Source of the DNA: Halictus rubicundus
Taxonomy: Eukaryota; Arthropoda; Insecta; Hymenoptera; Halictidae
DNA: 64,000 nt
Direction of reading: 5' to 3'
NCBI RefSeq assembly: GCF_050948215.1
Contig: NC_135165.1
Span: 3,446,501-3,510,500, forward strand
Below, in pieces: positions 1 to 13,889 of this stretch; position 1 is the stretch's first letter; each line of letters begins with the position of its first letter. The notes beneath the pieces are model-generated. The model did no database searches and was not told the origin of the DNA. It saw nothing but the letters and a program-made list of their open reading frames with translations. Both the position numbers and the translations under genes were made by a program.

Positions 1-448
1 GGCGCAACGTTGGAGATAAAAAAATGCGACTGCTTCACTTCGCGGATCGTCGCAACGATGACGGGGCTGGTGGGCAGGGGGAGGGGGATGAGAGAGGTCC
101 AAAAGGGCGTGTAAAAGGGGGTCGGGCGAGGAAGAAGGGGGTGTCGGGAACGAAGAAGCAAGGGTGGTTGGAAAAGTTGACAGCCTCCGAAAGTTTCGAC
201 ACCTTTAGGGAAAGCGACGGCTCTATTAGTTTGCAAACGACCGTACTTCTGCTCGAGATCTTTATCCGTAAAAGTACGTACAACTTTTGCGTGTTATCGG
301 CTAGATAGAGCCAACGAATAGACTGGTTCAATTGTAATGTCCGGACATAATAATTTAGCTTTCACCGACGACCCCAGCAGCGTTTTTCTTTTTCTTCTTT
401 CTCGATCTCTCTTTAATCCTGTCGTGCAATTGATGAGCACCACCCTCG

Positions 449-449
<1 letters not shown>

Positions 450-485
<36 letters not shown>

Positions 486-493
486 TCTCACTC
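450..493. repeat. CT microsatellite
   Basis: An almost uninterrupted CT dinucleotide run, broken by two A substitutions near its end. It produces artefactual Leu/Ser and Arg/Glu repeat frames. Confidence 0.97.
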
Positions 494-1224
494 TGCACAG
501 GAGTTTCGTATCCTCGGAGCTTTTTAATTGCACCGATACAACTTGAACTTTCTTGATTCCATCTGAAAAGTCCGCGCCGATCGGACTTACTTTCGCACTT
601 TTATTGAGCCACGCCGGGAGCCGTCACTGCGAACAGGAAAAGCACACCGAGCAAGATTTTTATAGTTGAAACGCCGCGTTACACCCGACACTGTAAATAA
701 AACTGTTCTGCCGGGTTTATTGATTGTCGGAAATTGCTGGTAGAGCGAACCGGGATGCCGAGGAGATATTGATTCTGTGTGTTGCTCGTTGATAATGGTT
801 TTGCTAATCATTTTCGACTTGGTCGCACACTATCTGCCCGTTCGACGATACCGCAACTTTTTTTTATAAACTGCAAGAGACACGAGAAAAACAATATAAA
901 TGCACAGATGTTCTTCCTTGGGCATGTGCAGGTGAAATTTTGAAAACGTCAGGAACAAGCTATTTAACTCGTAATTGAACTATATCTACCAAAAATTAAT
1001 AAGAAATCTCTCTTCAGTCCACAGAGAGATAAATTATATAGAACGAGTTTGATCAAACATAGTTTAATTTCCACGAGAATTTAATCGTAACGTAGAATTA
1101 TATGCACTTCCAGTACGAGGAGCAGCCATTTGACATTTGCTTCGGTTGTCTCGCTGTTACACGATTGCAAATTACGCAATCACGTGCGATTAAACATTAA
1201 TCAAAAATTTAAATTACACAATCG

Positions 1225-1244
1225 CAGAGAGAGAGAGAGAGAGA
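1225..1244. repeat. GA microsatellite
   Basis: A short run of about nine GA units. Confidence 0.9.
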
Positions 1245-1334
1245 AGCCATGATTAATCAGAGGGGGAGGGTTCGAATGGTATAATACGTAGAATAGTTGG
1301 CTTTTACTTTATTTTTAATACCGGCAGAGTAGAT

Positions 1335-1361
1335 ATGCATATTAATGACAAATATGCAAAT
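1335..1361. promoter_or_regulatory. Cluster of octamer-like (POU-type) motifs
   Basis: ATGCATATTAAT (1335-1346) is followed 7 bp later by a perfect octamer ATGCAAAT (1354-1361). Such motifs are bound by POU-homeodomain factors. Their closeness may mean an enhancer, but single octamers are expected by chance in a window this size. Confidence 0.25.
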
Positions 1362-3641
1362 TGTTTATGGTCGACGGAGCCAACGGTTAACAGAAGAGCG
1401 TGCACGCTCTAAATTCCAGTCGGTCCCTAAATTTCCTACAATTTCCCTTGAAGTTCGTCGAAGTCGGGTTTTTTCGTTCGCCGGTACACATGCCAGCTCC
1501 TCTGCTAGAAGCGAACCCTAAAGTGGACGTAGGATCAAAGCAAAATCCGACGAAATAGCTTATCTCGCCGGATATCGAGTTTCAAGGCTGGAAGAGAATT
1601 ATTAGTTACTGATCTTTTGCTGGGCTGCGTGTTTACTTATCCTCTTATTGGCTATCTCCAGGCATTTTGGTATTTCTCCTGCCTGAGAGACTGCTATTTA
1701 CTTATCGACACATTTTATTCTATTTTACGAACCCCCCCGGGAACGCGCACGGTTTTCTCCTTTGGAAAAGAAGGCTTCAACAACCAGAATAAGAACAAAC
1801 TGTTCCACCAAAATGCTAAACGTAAATTTATAGGGAATAAGAATATTCTGCGTCAATTTTAGAAAGCAGGAGTTTTACCACAAAGCATTCAAATTAATAG
1901 GGACAATTTTTCCCTTAGTCTAATCCTTATAACATCGTCGATAAAAATGGTAATTTACAATCTGTTTAGAATAGAGACTGAAATATCACAAAATATTCTT
2001 CAGTGTGTGGCAATCAAAACGAAGGAAAATAAATAGATTCTTCGTGATAAAAATGGAATAGGACCATTAGAAATTTGCACGTGACGTAAAAATCTTTTCA
2101 ACCTGGCACAAAAGAAACGTGTAACAAAATTGAAAAATTCAAGGGGGGTGGATATCGTCTTTCAGAGACAATTGAAGAATTTGCGAATGCGTTCGACGTT
2201 GTTCCCGCACAATGAAACGAAAGAACGGGCTCGAAAGCAATCAGCATTTTGCAAGATTACCGACAGACACCAGGGGCGGCGTTTACGCGAGTAAATACAG
2301 GCCCGCTCGGATCCACACAAATCTGTATACTCAGGAGCGTTGCGAATGTGCGGTCGCTTGATTTATATCCCCTTAAGATTATCACTCCTTCCGTTACCAG
2401 AACCTATCCCCCCCCCCCTCCCCTCCCCGTCTTCATTCGCTATCCCGCTCTTAGAGCGTCTGCTACTTCTCTAAGTGGTTTGCGACTTCCTGCCACGGTC
2501 TGCGAAGTGAATCTAAAGTCTAGAGTTCTCGCTACAGCGGTTGAAATCTATAGATCAGTTCCAGTTGCCGGGGAATCCTCGATCCTCTATGTACTCGAAC
2601 GTGTACATGGATGTTCTGCAAAAAGTTTCAAGAATCATCCAGTCGCATTCTACCGCGCAGTTTGTACTTCCCCTTTGAAGGGCTCGTGACTTGTTCGTAG
2701 ACTTTGCGGAAAAGCAGACGGAAATGAGCTATCGTGGTATTTCGCATTGGTGATTTTTGTCGCCTCTGTATCACGGTCTTCCGATAATCCTTCGAATTTG
2801 TATATTTACGTGGTTAACTTTATCCGTTTTGTGTCACGTTCATAATTGGAAAATCTGCACAATGTGGATGACGCGAAGCATCGAATCTGTCGAAATTCGT
2901 GTAGTAACACGAAGCGGTATGATTTTGGAAGACGCTGTAGAAATAGCGGGATGGTAAACGAGAATCTCCGGAGGTCCCCGTAAACAAACAGTGTTTATAC
3001 CTCGGAAAGCGAACGTTCCCGGATTCATGTTTATACGACCTTTTCTCATCCTTCAGATGAGTAGAACAAGCTTCTATTGTTTGTTCGCCGACGTATGTAC
3101 GTGTTGCAGTTTGTTCAAGTTCCTCTTAAGTTCTGTTTGTTTCTGCTGTTTCACGTACGGGGACAGCTTGTTAGAGATTTAATAGCTGATGTTTGCCAGA
3201 TAACCATTTACTGGTATTTCCAAACTTTTCTTCCACAAGACCTGTCCGAAAAGAATGCTGCACCGTGATACTGTTTAACAACACGACAATTGTGGCAAAC
3301 TGTATCTGTGTCTCTCATTCTTCCCGCCACTCGACGACGGAGAAACAAAAGGTAGACGTAGAAATAGTAATTTCTTATCGCAATCAAGTCCCCGTGTGCT
3401 CGGTTGATGATGGAAACGCGGTTGTGGTACCCGGTGAAACGATTCGAGGAAGTCGCCGAATAACGTGGCTCGCCGGTAGACACTTAAAATCCTGGATAGC
3501 TCGCGGAGTCTTTCGGGCCGATCTGAACGCGTCCCGGGGAATCTACCCCCGCTCACCCCCGGGATCCCGGTTGGCCCGGGTTATAGTAGTAATAGTAGCC
3601 GGTCGCCCGAATCTAGCGAACGAGCGGCGGCGCACTCGGAC

Positions 3642-3960
3642 TTGAGACGTTGTCAGGGTTTAAATCTTACCTCTCCTGCCTTCCAGCTCCCTGCATCACC
3701 ACACTGCCACCCTCTCGTCGTTGCTGCCCGAGTTCGGCTACGACCGACCGCCCCGTTGCTCTTTGCTTCCGCCTCTTTGCCCTCCTCGGCCACCTCTCGA
3801 CAAACTGACCCCGTAAACTTAGCCTCACCCCTCCGACCATCTCTTCTGTTCACGCTCCACCCCCTCCCTTCGATCCCCTCTTCCTCTTTCTCTTCCTCGT
3901 CTTCTCTCTCCCTCTCTCTCTTCCTCCCCGTCCCGGTCGTCTTGCCACCGGGGAACCCTC
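3642..3960. repeat. C/T-rich low-complexity stretch
   Basis: About 320 bp with strong pyrimidine bias on the plus strand, becoming almost pure CT/CTT between 3885 and 3930. The open frame across it (Ser/Pro/Leu rich) is compositional and not treated as a gene. Confidence 0.8.
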
Positions 3961-4200
3961 CTCAGGCCACGACCATCGTTTCGTTCCTCAACAAATAGTC
4001 AAAGAGAATTCGGTCCAACCGACCGGCGACATAGTTATAACCGCTTCTAACGGACCCGGCCGCCGCACTTGTAATTGTCTCGCCGCGGAGTCGGCTGCCG
4101 CGATCGCGATCCCTTAATGCATACGGTTCATCAGTGCGGGACGATGGCTCGGCGAGCGACGAGCTTGTTTGCTGCCCGGATTAACCAACAAGCAAATTAA

Positions 4201-4410
4201 CCCTTTGCACTCGCCGCTATTTTCATTCTAAAACGAAATTTTTCTTCCGTCTTGGAATATTCTCATTTCATTCGTACGAAACTGATTCGATTTCCACGTG
4301 TAATATTTAAATGTTTAGTCATCTATTGAATAGAAATTTTGTAATTTCCTTGAAATATTGCCACAACAATTTCTAGCGGTGCTTCAGAGTCACCGCTCGA
4401 GTGTTAAGGG
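4201..4410 (-). mobile_element. piggyBac-type MITE, subfamily A, reverse orientation
   Basis: TTAA (4197-4200) precedes CCCTTTGCACTCGCC. The other end in reverse complement is CCCTTAACACTCGAG, outside which lies GTAA (a decayed TTAA). Its reverse complement aligns with the element at 61034, including the inner stretch ATTCGTACGAAACTGATTCG. The subterminal hairpin is AGCGGTG (4375-4381) with CACCGCT (4391-4397), perfectly paired although the bases differ from those of the other copies. Confidence 0.85.
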
Positions 4411-7400
4411 GTAAGTGCTCAGGTCGTCGAGAGAACGGGGCATACGGAGATATTGAGAAGTATCAGAATTGCAACAAAATTTTTAACCGGGTAATCTCTA
4501 ACCGAGCGATGTCTGCAGACACGAATATATAAAAATTTGCATTGTACCTTGTTAGTATAGGTTTCTTTATATTATCCTTGGAAATGTTCTGACAACTTCA
4601 TTTAACTTTCGATCTAACGTTAAGCAAGTTAAGGTATACAATCCTCTGCGAAAGAAAATCCTGCATCATTCTAACACAAAGGATGACTGCATTTTGCAAC
4701 ACAAAGTTAATATATTACGGCAGCGTACCACCACGGTCACGGAATTCAATACAGAAGAATACTCAACGATTCGATTCTGAATACAAAAAGGGCAATGTTC
4801 CATTTCACTTGAATCGAACGAAACTGTTCGCGAAGAAAATAGGATCTCTTATTCGACATGTTCGCCGCCAGTGTCACATGCTTGGTATGGATTCCATTTT
4901 GTAGTACCGCTGGAACAAAAACTGTGTATACAGTCCTGTTACAACGAAATGTCTAATAATAAAAATGTAAATTCTCCATCACTTCCATTCGTCCAAAAGA
5001 ATACGCAAAAATGTTGTGCTTTCAACCCTCTAGGATCTGCACAAAATTCGAAAAAGGTGCACAGCTGTAAAATAAATGAAAATGTTTTCCGATTGTTAGA
5101 GGGACGGTGCGCGCGGGGCGATAATAATGAAATCGGTTTTCTGTAAACGTTTTCGAAGAGTCGGTAAAGAGAATATTGACGGGAGGGAGTATGAGTGGAA
5201 GGCGTGTAATGGCTTGACTCTTCCAGTCGGAAGTTTTCAGGTTGTTTGACGGGGGGTAGAGGGTGAACCGGCCGAGTATGTCTGAGGTAGGGTTTGGTAG
5301 GTAGGTCAACGAGTATGAAATTTCAATGAGGCAGCTACTCTCCGTCACCACGGAAGAATCCCCCGGCGCGCGTATAGTCCGCCGGGACTGAAATTATGCT
5401 TAGAGTCTGAAATATCGAGCGACCAGGGGGCGAAGGGGTGCAGAGACAGACCGGGGGACTTGGTAGCAGGAGACGACGGGGGGTAGAAGATAGAAACACT
5501 GCCGGGTACTAAAAGAAAGACGGGGACGGAAAAATCCGGTAAGAGGCCGCATCTTACATTCTCTTTGTAAACCTTGCTAAGGATCTCCAGCCACTCCTTG
5601 CTCGGCTCCGCGGAGATAGAGAGAAGAAAATAGGACCGGAAAACATCCAAAAACAGCCCACGTACGAGCACCGCTTTGAAGCTCAATATCTTGTTTGCCA
5701 GAAGTTGAACTCGGTGAAATCAATGTTACACGCGAGTCTTGTCCCGAGGATTTTAGTTCTTCCATTCTGTGCCTTCTTAATTCGATTTCCATTCACGTAA
5801 CACAGTCAGATGGCCGAAATTACAGTCGCGTTTTTCGCCGTGCCGGTCCCCCCCGATCGGTGACCCCGATAATCCATTCCTGCAACCGAATACCGTAATT
5901 GACAGTGGAAACATCAATTTCAATTTTTACTCTCTAATTATTAAGCAGTCTTGTCTACAAGTGTCGGAGGTTTGATAATCCTGCCTCTGTAATTTTCAAA
6001 TTTTATAAGCCAATTATTTTGTGCCCCCGAAAGTTCACAATTGCGCGGCTGCTTCCACCGAAAATATATTTAACAGAGGAAATATCAAATTGCATTTCGT
6101 TTGAAATTTTTTAATGGATTCGTTTACTTAATAGCCGCCCCTTTGCAATTTTCAGGTGATTTTGCCGTTCTGTTTTGGGTCAGGCGCCTCGAAAATCCTG
6201 AATCGTACGAAATTCCATCGCCAAATGCGTAATTTTTAACAATGTAAATATCAAATGTCAGATTTCTACTCGTGCTCGTATCAAGACAGAAATATTAAAA
6301 TATTTTAATCAAAGCACCTCTGTGATTTTTATGAAATGTTGCAAACTATTTCGGACCAGGTGCCCCCCAAAAGTAATTGGAGAGCTATAGTATTTCAGAT
6401 TTCACAAATATCGAAGCTATTGATTAATCGTATTCATTCGTACGTTGCGATGAAAATATTTGGACATTTTGATGAACCAATTTTTGTCATTTTTATTCTG
6501 CCAACCAACTATTCTCGATGCTCGGTATCTCTAACGCTAACAAGAAAATAATACTGCTGTAGCTAAATAGCAATTCACACGTATCATTAATACTTCAATT
6601 TTACATTCGATGAAAAGCACTTCTTTTTAAAATGTTACATATTTATAAAAAGCTTTCCCATGTACCGGTCCGAGCAGCTGCGAACTTTTCAGGGTCAATG
6701 ATGCTGAATGCGTTCTGTTTTTTTTTTATATTATACCGTGCCGTAAACTATAAAAGCCTTTGCATATTTCTCGTCGCTATATTTCCTCTTACGACAAAAT
6801 ATTTTCGAGCTTATCATGCTTTCGAAGCTTTTAATCTCGTCTACACAAATCGAAATAGCTGTTTTATAATAGATATAAAAATATTCGAATTTAAATACCA
6901 GACCTTAAGTCGACTGTATCATCAAATTTAGAAACATTAGGCCACAATGCCTCACGACTATAATAGTCGCAATCTTTCCGCTGTTTGTGCAATTGTCTTC
7001 GAGCTGTCCAGCTGAATTGTCGACTGATGACACGGCCGGCACGTCGAAGACTGAAAAAGCCCAACGCCCTCGCACACAGGTAATGAAATCGACGAAACCA
7101 GAGCGGAAGAGGCCGAAGCAGAAACGGTTATCGGTCCTGAAAATCGGTATGCGGTTGTACGCGGAAGTGCTCCGCTCATTAGGTTCGGAAAGTATGCACT
7201 CGCAGCGGCGGCGCATGGATTCCTCGCTCCTCGAGGAAGCTTCTGAAATGTTTCGCCCTCGCTTTAACCCTCTCTCCTCCGTTTCGCCATACCGGTTCTA
7301 CTTGAGGCCCCTTCTGCGACTTGTTCTCTTGTTCGTGGAGTCCTCTTGCCCAGGCATGTTATCTCTGACATGCTAGGGCGCTGCTGCGTTAGGTCCACAG

Positions 7401-7511
7401 AATCGCGCTGGCACAGACGAAAGAGAACGAAGGGAAAAGTAAAAAAATAAGAAGGTGGGATAGCCGGTTGGTAGCCGGGTCGTCAACCATGCCAACTTAC
7501 CCCGTGTCTCC

Positions 7512-7566
7512 GGAGAGAGAAAACGAGAGAGGGAGAGAGAGAGAGACAGTGAGCAGGGAGAGAGAA
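7512..7566. repeat. GA-rich microsatellite
   Basis: Interrupted GA repeats with a pure core at about 7541-7552. Confidence 0.9.
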
Positions 7567-7843
7567 CTACCTTCGAAGTGGAAACGTGTCGGCGCTGGGT
7601 CCAGGCACTTGTTGTCCGACTAAATTATTCAAGCCACTCGACGGCACAATGATATGTGTCCGCCCTTTTCCTTGCTTGGCTCTCTGCCCCTCAGTCTACC
7701 GAGTCCAATGGTTCCTCGGTTCCTCAAGCTACTTCCAATTCGGCTCAGTTTGCCGGATATCCTACGACCTAGAAAACCATTCCGCTCGTTGTCATGGCTC
7801 TTTCCTAGATCTCGAGAAACGCGAGTGTCTGTCGCGTCGTTGC

Positions 7844-7861
7844 GCCCCCCCCCCCGGGGGG
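7844..7861. repeat. C12G6 homopolymer palindrome
   Basis: Twelve C followed directly by six G. It can form a GC hairpin and is error prone for polymerases, so the exact length may be an assembly uncertainty. Confidence 0.8.
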
Positions 7862-10462
7862 CCTGATTTATCAACTTTCGGAAAAATCGATTCTTCCGAT
7901 CGATCCCCGTGCGCGCACAGATATCGGCATCTCCGAAGTTTCCACAGCGAGAAATTCGAAACCGTTACGCAGATACAGCTAGTGAAACGGCAGAGCAATT
8001 TCAAAGGCATCGGAGCCGGATAGGGGCTTCTGCTAACTAATTTCGATTGGGGATCGTGCAATTCGATGCGCGGGCAGATCGATCGAGGTGGTTGAAGACG
8101 CGTTAAAAATTGCATCCGGTCCCGAAGCTGAACGAAACAGCCACCGAATTCATACGTCAAATTTTGAGCGTCGCTGGAAAGCGGAATCTTCAATCTTCGG
8201 ATCCACGGGTAGATTCATGCAAAAACACTCTCGGAAGAAAATGACCGATGGCCTGCTGCGAGGGCAGCAGCTTCGAGCTTCGAACCGACAGATTTATTGT
8301 CGTCGGTACGGTGGTTTTTCGAGAAATTAGAACGGTTCGATTGCGGGTGATTTTTCGGAAATTTAGCGTGCAACCGGTTTTCGGGGCGCTACGGTGTTTG
8401 CGAGGGGCGTTAACGTTTGAACGATCGTCCCCGGGATCGGGTCAACGGCGGCCGCGTTAATTCTCTGTTCGATGTATCAAGACCGATCTGTCGGGACGGC
8501 CGGTTGGTAATCAGGGGATCGATTCCTTGAATAACATCGTTCAATCTGCCACGATCCTGTTGCGGCATTGTGCGCCGCCCCGGGCACTTCTTTGTCCGGG
8601 TGGATCGCGATTGATCTATCCTCGTTACGCTCGATTACTTGGCGGAATTTCTGAAATCTACGGGAGCCGCGAAAAATTGATGCACTTAATAACGCGGAAT
8701 AACCTGATGGCTCTCGAGGGTTTGTTGCGCAGCCGTGTTTAGGTATAGTGTGCTCGAACGAGAACAAACAGGTTCGACCAAGTTTCGTTAACATTTTGCC
8801 CACCGGAAAATTGTTAACGCCTCGACAATTCCTTGCGACGATACCGCATTGAAAAGAAGCTTCGAGATCTCTTTTTGAACGACAGTCCAGAGAAATAAAT
8901 TATTGGATCGAATTATTCGGGACGATTTAGTAACTCGAGACTGAAGTTGCTGTCGCTGTTGGAAGATTCGCTGAAATGAATTTTGTTCGATGTAAATAAT
9001 ATAGATTTTTAGGAAGTAATTCTGGGAGTTTCTACGAGTTTTCGAAAAATTGTGGAAAATTGCACAGGCTAATCGCGCCAACCAATTTGCGGTGTTTGCT
9101 TGTTCTATCTGCATTGTCCCGCGTTCAACTTTGCCAGTCTCATGTAAATTACCGTGCTGAACGTACTCTCGCCTAATACTGTTACTTGCGAACTTATTTA
9201 ATTACCCCAGTGGAACGTACTAATGAATCTCCGTATTTATCCTGCGCGTCACGGGTGATTAAATAACGAACGTATGACGATGGTAGATTTTCTGCAGGTC
9301 CCCGTAATTTTCTATCTTATTCTATGGTCGATACGGTGTACTCCGTCAAAGTATAATACACAAGTCGAATTCAACCCTATTCGAGAAGTTCGGTCGCAAC
9401 GCGCATAAAATTTGTACAGTCGGAAGTGTATTGTTCCGCTCCTAAATGACTGGCACAAGAAAACCCACGAAATATCGACGTCCGCAACGAAAATTCCTGC
9501 GAGGAAACAGAACCGGATGTTCGCAACGGAACGGCTGTATTAGAAAGCTTGTGCGCCTTAAAAAATGACCATAAATTTTCGATCGATCCGGGGGAAGCAT
9601 CATATTATCTAGAGCGTTCATGCGTACCGCAACACTTTCCGATAATAAACCATATTTCCATGGTGCTCTAGGGAATTATAAAAGCGTTATAGTTAAACAA
9701 CTGACTGAACGAATGGCACTCCAGAGACTATTGATTTTTAATCGATTTTCCGTTGTTTCAAAAATGCTTATCCCAAACGTCCGCCATAGTTTCACGTTGG
9801 TACTGCGTCTAGTACTAATTCGCCTAGCACTTTCCAGTCGAACGTCGACCGAAATTGTTCCACCATATTTTCCATTACCGACAAAATCGTCACGAATAAA
9901 CACGCGAGGAGTGACTATTTTTCTTTGCCGGATCGATTGCCATAAATAAAAGCATTCTCGGGAAAAAAACTGAACAGCAAGAATAAAAGAAAACGAAAAG
10001 CACCCTACATTCGATTTTGAAAGAACATTCTACTGTTTCGTCAAACAACGGAGACTTCGTTCGACGTTCAGATCGATCGCAAATTGTTTAAAAATGAAAA
10101 CGAATCGTTCAAGACGCAAACAGACGAACAGAAGGGCGAATCGATGTCCACGCACGTCTTTTTATTCGAAGAGAGCGCGGAGATTTGTGAGTCGAACGGA
10201 CGATAATTAGCATAGTGGAACGCGAACGCAAAAGGCAACGGCAAGACAGAGAAATTTGCGAGGATTCCCGAAAGGGAACCACGGAAACCGTAGCAGTTCG
10301 CGCGAATGGGTCAGTCCTTAATATCCTGTCTTCTTCGCCAGGCTTTCGCAACATTGACTGCAGACACTCGCGTTCACGGACTTATTCAGCACCGTGCACA
10401 CAGAGGCTCACACACTTGGAACCCTCGGCTAACTCCGTGCTCCTTTGCTCGATTTCTTTCCC

Positions 10463-10495
10463 CCTCTCTCTCTCTCTCTCTCTCTGTCTTTCTCT
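10463..10495. repeat. CT microsatellite
   Basis: CT run with a TGTCTT interruption inside a generally pyrimidine-rich block. Confidence 0.95.
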
Positions 10496-10916
10496 GTAGT
10501 CCTTTGCCTTCCGCCGTCTCTCCTAGATTCTCGACCTCCTTCTTTTGGATGGTTTTTTAGAGGTCCGAGGTTGCAAGCGTTCTACGTTCCAAGATTCTTC
10601 CTGGCGATAGGTGGACGCCGGTTTTCCAGGAGGAGCGAGGAGGAGGGGAGGGGGGATAACGTCCAAGAAATCTTTTCAAATCCCTCAGCATTTAAATATT
10701 CGTACCAATTCCATCCCTTCTCTCTGCGATGCTTCGAGCTTTCTCGGCCCCTCGAGCTACCCTCGGTTGACCAACGAACCGACGCGAATCACGGTTGTAT
10801 TCAAAGAGCTTTCGCTCGTGTTCCCACCATCGTTTCTCCTTCCATCTCGTCTCCTGCGTGGTTGTACACACAGATCCCAGTCACCCCAGGTTTCTCTCTG
10901 TCCCTTTGCCACGGCT

Positions 10917-11012
10917 CGGCTCTGCTCGGTTTCAGCCTCGGCCTCGGCCTCGGCTTCGGCTTCGGCTTCGTGTTCGGCTCCGGCTTCGTGTTCGGGTTCG
11001 GCTTCGGCTCGA
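10917..11012. repeat. Imperfect CGGCTT hexamer array
   Basis: Imperfect 6-bp repeats (CGGCTT, CGGCCT, TGTTCG variants) over about 95 bp. Because the period is a multiple of three, all frames stay open and give artefactual (Gly-Phe), (Ala-Ser), (Arg-Leu), (Glu-Ala) and (Arg-Ser) repeat proteins. Confidence 0.95.
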
Positions 11013-11354
11013 TCTAGCACACACAGTCCCTCGAATACAGTGGAAAACGGGCCAGTGTGCGTTATTGGCGAAAGCGGGGAAAGGCACTTTCATAGAAGAC
11101 CGTTGCTCCTGGGGTTGTATCGTTTTACGTGTTGCGTTCAATCGTGAATAGCCGATCCGCCGTCGGTGCCTTTATCCGTATCTCTGACTCGTCCGCTCAT
11201 TCCGCATCTCTTTCCCGGGGCTCTCTTTGTCCGAGCGACTGACTGGCCAACGCGCTGCCATCCCCGTCGCTAACGTCCGCTAACAGTAAGAGCCAGGCGG
11301 CGGCTGATCCTGCTTCTTCTTTTCCGGATACACCGGCCGCGATGAACGTGACCC

Positions 11355-11417
11355 GTCTCGTCCAGTCTCGTTTCGCCTCGTTTCCGTTTCGTTTCCGTTT
11401 CGTTTCGTTTCGGTTTT
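11355..11417. repeat. CGTTT/CGTTTC short tandem repeat
   Basis: Interrupted CGTTT and CGTTTC units; about ten copies. Confidence 0.9.
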
Positions 11418-13889
11418 GATACTCTAATGAAAAAAGTTGCCAATTGAAAATCGACTTGGCCTCTTTCCGGCTGCCCCTGCACATCCCTGCCCTGTTGTGA
11501 TTATCGGCGGATCTATGGTCGAAAGTATGTCGACGCTTCCTCCATTGCTGTTTTCTCTTGGAATAGTTACGAAATTGTACGGTTAAAGAAAATCGGACAG
11601 AGAGTGGCGTGAATGGCTCAGACCGCGACTCCATTTTTGCCGAGGAATTTAATTGAATTTACTTCACTTTTGTCCACCGGGAATTTTGGTCGCGAACCAA
11701 CAAACAACCCTCGGGAACATAATCCAATCATGTTCTGTGAGATTATATTTGAAAAGAAGATTTTTAGGTTCCCTTTTGGTGTTATTTATTTTGATATCGT
11801 TATCCCTAGAATAAGGGTAAAGCTGTGAAGATATTAGTCATTTCTGCTTGTTACGATTCACATGGAAAGTTTTTATTTTGCGTACAGACCCGTTTGCAAA
11901 GCCTAATTGCGGCTTTATTTTGGCCGTAAAATAAGATTCCATGCTTTCGCGGCGAATATTTACCATACAATAAGTTTTCTTTTCTCTTTCGAGAGTAAAA
12001 AAAGTTGTAATGATTGCGGTCGTAAAGAGAATCGTACAGCAAAGGGTTTAAACGGGAACAACTTTTTCAAAAGTAATCTCGACATCAATCAAAACTTGAT
12101 CAATTTTGTTCTAATATCGCGTAACCCTTCTCGACAACTTTTAACCTCCCGTTCTCGCACCTTGGCGTTACGTCGACCCCCGGTATCCTCTTTTCCAGGT
12201 TCTTTCTTATCCCGCCGTTATGCTTTTATGTGTCGCGACCGCGTATGTGCCTCTGTATCCGCGCGCGCGCGCGCATATACCAAAGGGATGTATAATGCGA
12301 ATCCCGTAGACAGGTACCGGCGTCTATATAGATATAGGCGGGCACGATTCACGGTACACCGACTCTCATCGGACCGCCTGCGTCGAGGGAAGAGAGCTTT
12401 CTTTATTAAAGCTCGCCGGAGTGACCAAAATATGAGTTTATATCAACCTCGACCCTTCCGCCCGCTTTACCCTTCTAATGACGACCCGGGATCTTAGACA
12501 CCCCCGTCGAGAAAAGACGGACGAGCGTCTGCTTCCACGCCCTTTGCGTCCTCCGCGTGCTCGAACACCGAAGAATGCACAGCGTCTGGTAGTACAAGCA
12601 GCAAGGAAGCCAATCCACTCGAAAAAAATACGTCGAAAAGAAAGAACAATGTTTTTCGTGTGAGACTTCATGTCTGGCCATGGCCGACTGATTCTACTTC
12701 CACCAAATTTTGCATTTTTACAACGAGAGTTTGCAACTGAAAAATCGGAAAAAATTCTCGATTGTGTGGTCCGATATGACAAATGCGTCAGAATTTTTCA
12801 GAATTTTTTGATGCGAGTAAATGGGGGAAAATGGGGCAAAAACTGGTTTTTCGTTTTTTCCCCGTACCTACCCTCACGGGCGAGGTATAGGGCTGATACT
12901 TGGCAGAAGGGCTCCTCCTTGGTGAGATATAGCCATTTCCGGCCAAAATCGGATGAAGAGTCCTTTCACCCCCTTAACCACCCTTACACCCTTTAATTTA
13001 TACGTCCGTCACGTGTTTTATCAGATATATGTAATGTCCCATCGCCGAGGTACGAGAAGAGAAGAAGGTTAATGAGAATGAGAGGGTTGCGGATTTAAGG
13101 AAGAAATATTTGGAGATTTCGAAAAATTCCGCCACCCTGAGCAGTGTCGTTTCCGGGCCCGTGTTCTTTTCAGCCGAACTCTTGCCGGCGCAGTCATCCA
13201 GCGGTACGCTTCAATCTATACTGTTATTTGCATACCAGCCACCAGCCACGGTCAGCATGAATATGGATGTGGGACGCAGCGTTCTGGATGGTGGTGGTAG
13301 TGGCGGTGGTGGTCGTGCAGCCTTGCACACCGAAATTTCGGCGAAGTCTTCCTCGGAATTTCGGATCGTAAACGTTCCTCGTATTATACGCGCGCCACTG
13401 CATCAATCATATAGATAGCGACGCGGCCGTGCTCGCCCTCGTGATTCATCAGGAGGATGCATCTTTTCGCGTTTAACGACCATGCGGCTTCCTTTCGCGA
13501 TGCTCGCGCGGCTCCATTGTTCCCGGATTGAAAGTGCATCGGGTTTTATTGCGTCCTGGGATTCTTCGCGGTTCATTAATATTTCGCGATCGTTCGGTGA
13601 AAACGAAAGGAGGGACTGCGGGACGACGGATGAGTCTTGTTCGCTTGGATTATTGCTTGTCCGGCGGTGCAACGCCGATTATGGTCGGCTGGCAGAATCT
13701 AGTCGCAAATTATGCGAGATCGCAAGGCGATAGAAAGAGATTCAATGGGACCGTGGTTTTTTAAGTTTTCTTTTTCTTTTTTTTTTTTGTTTCCGGTCGT
13801 TTCACTCGGGGGTTAAAGAATAGATACTTAAATTGTTACCGCATAGTTTTACGGAGAAAGTATGATCTCTGATTTTGGTATTTATGGGG

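Larger units (their letters stand above)
1..4196. other. Non-coding, upstream of first MITE
   Basis: Apart from the CT/GA tracts, the octamer-like pair and the CT-rich stretch, I see no exon or element. The frame at 2249-2689 (146 codons) crosses a poly-C/Pro run and matches no family known to me. Confidence 0.6.
4411..13889. other. Non-coding, mostly unique sequence
   Basis: No recognised exon, RNA gene or transposon. Contents are simple repeats (7512, 7844, 10463, 10917, 11355). Frames at 7586-8023 (145 codons) and 11907-12497 (196 codons) were read and match no family I recognise. Confidence 0.55.

Noticed and set aside
2249..2689. 146-codon frame with a Pro run
   Set aside because: The Pro run is a poly-C tract; no domain or splice context supports a gene.
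10445..11151. Several overlapping long open frames (up to 190 codons) on both strands
   Set aside because: They come from the CT tract and the imperfect CGGCTT array, whose 6-bp period keeps all frames open; products are simple repeats.
12660..13000. Stretch with ggggaaaatggggc and other odd low-complexity phrases, perhaps a repeat family
   Set aside because: No terminal repeats, target duplication or second copy in the window.
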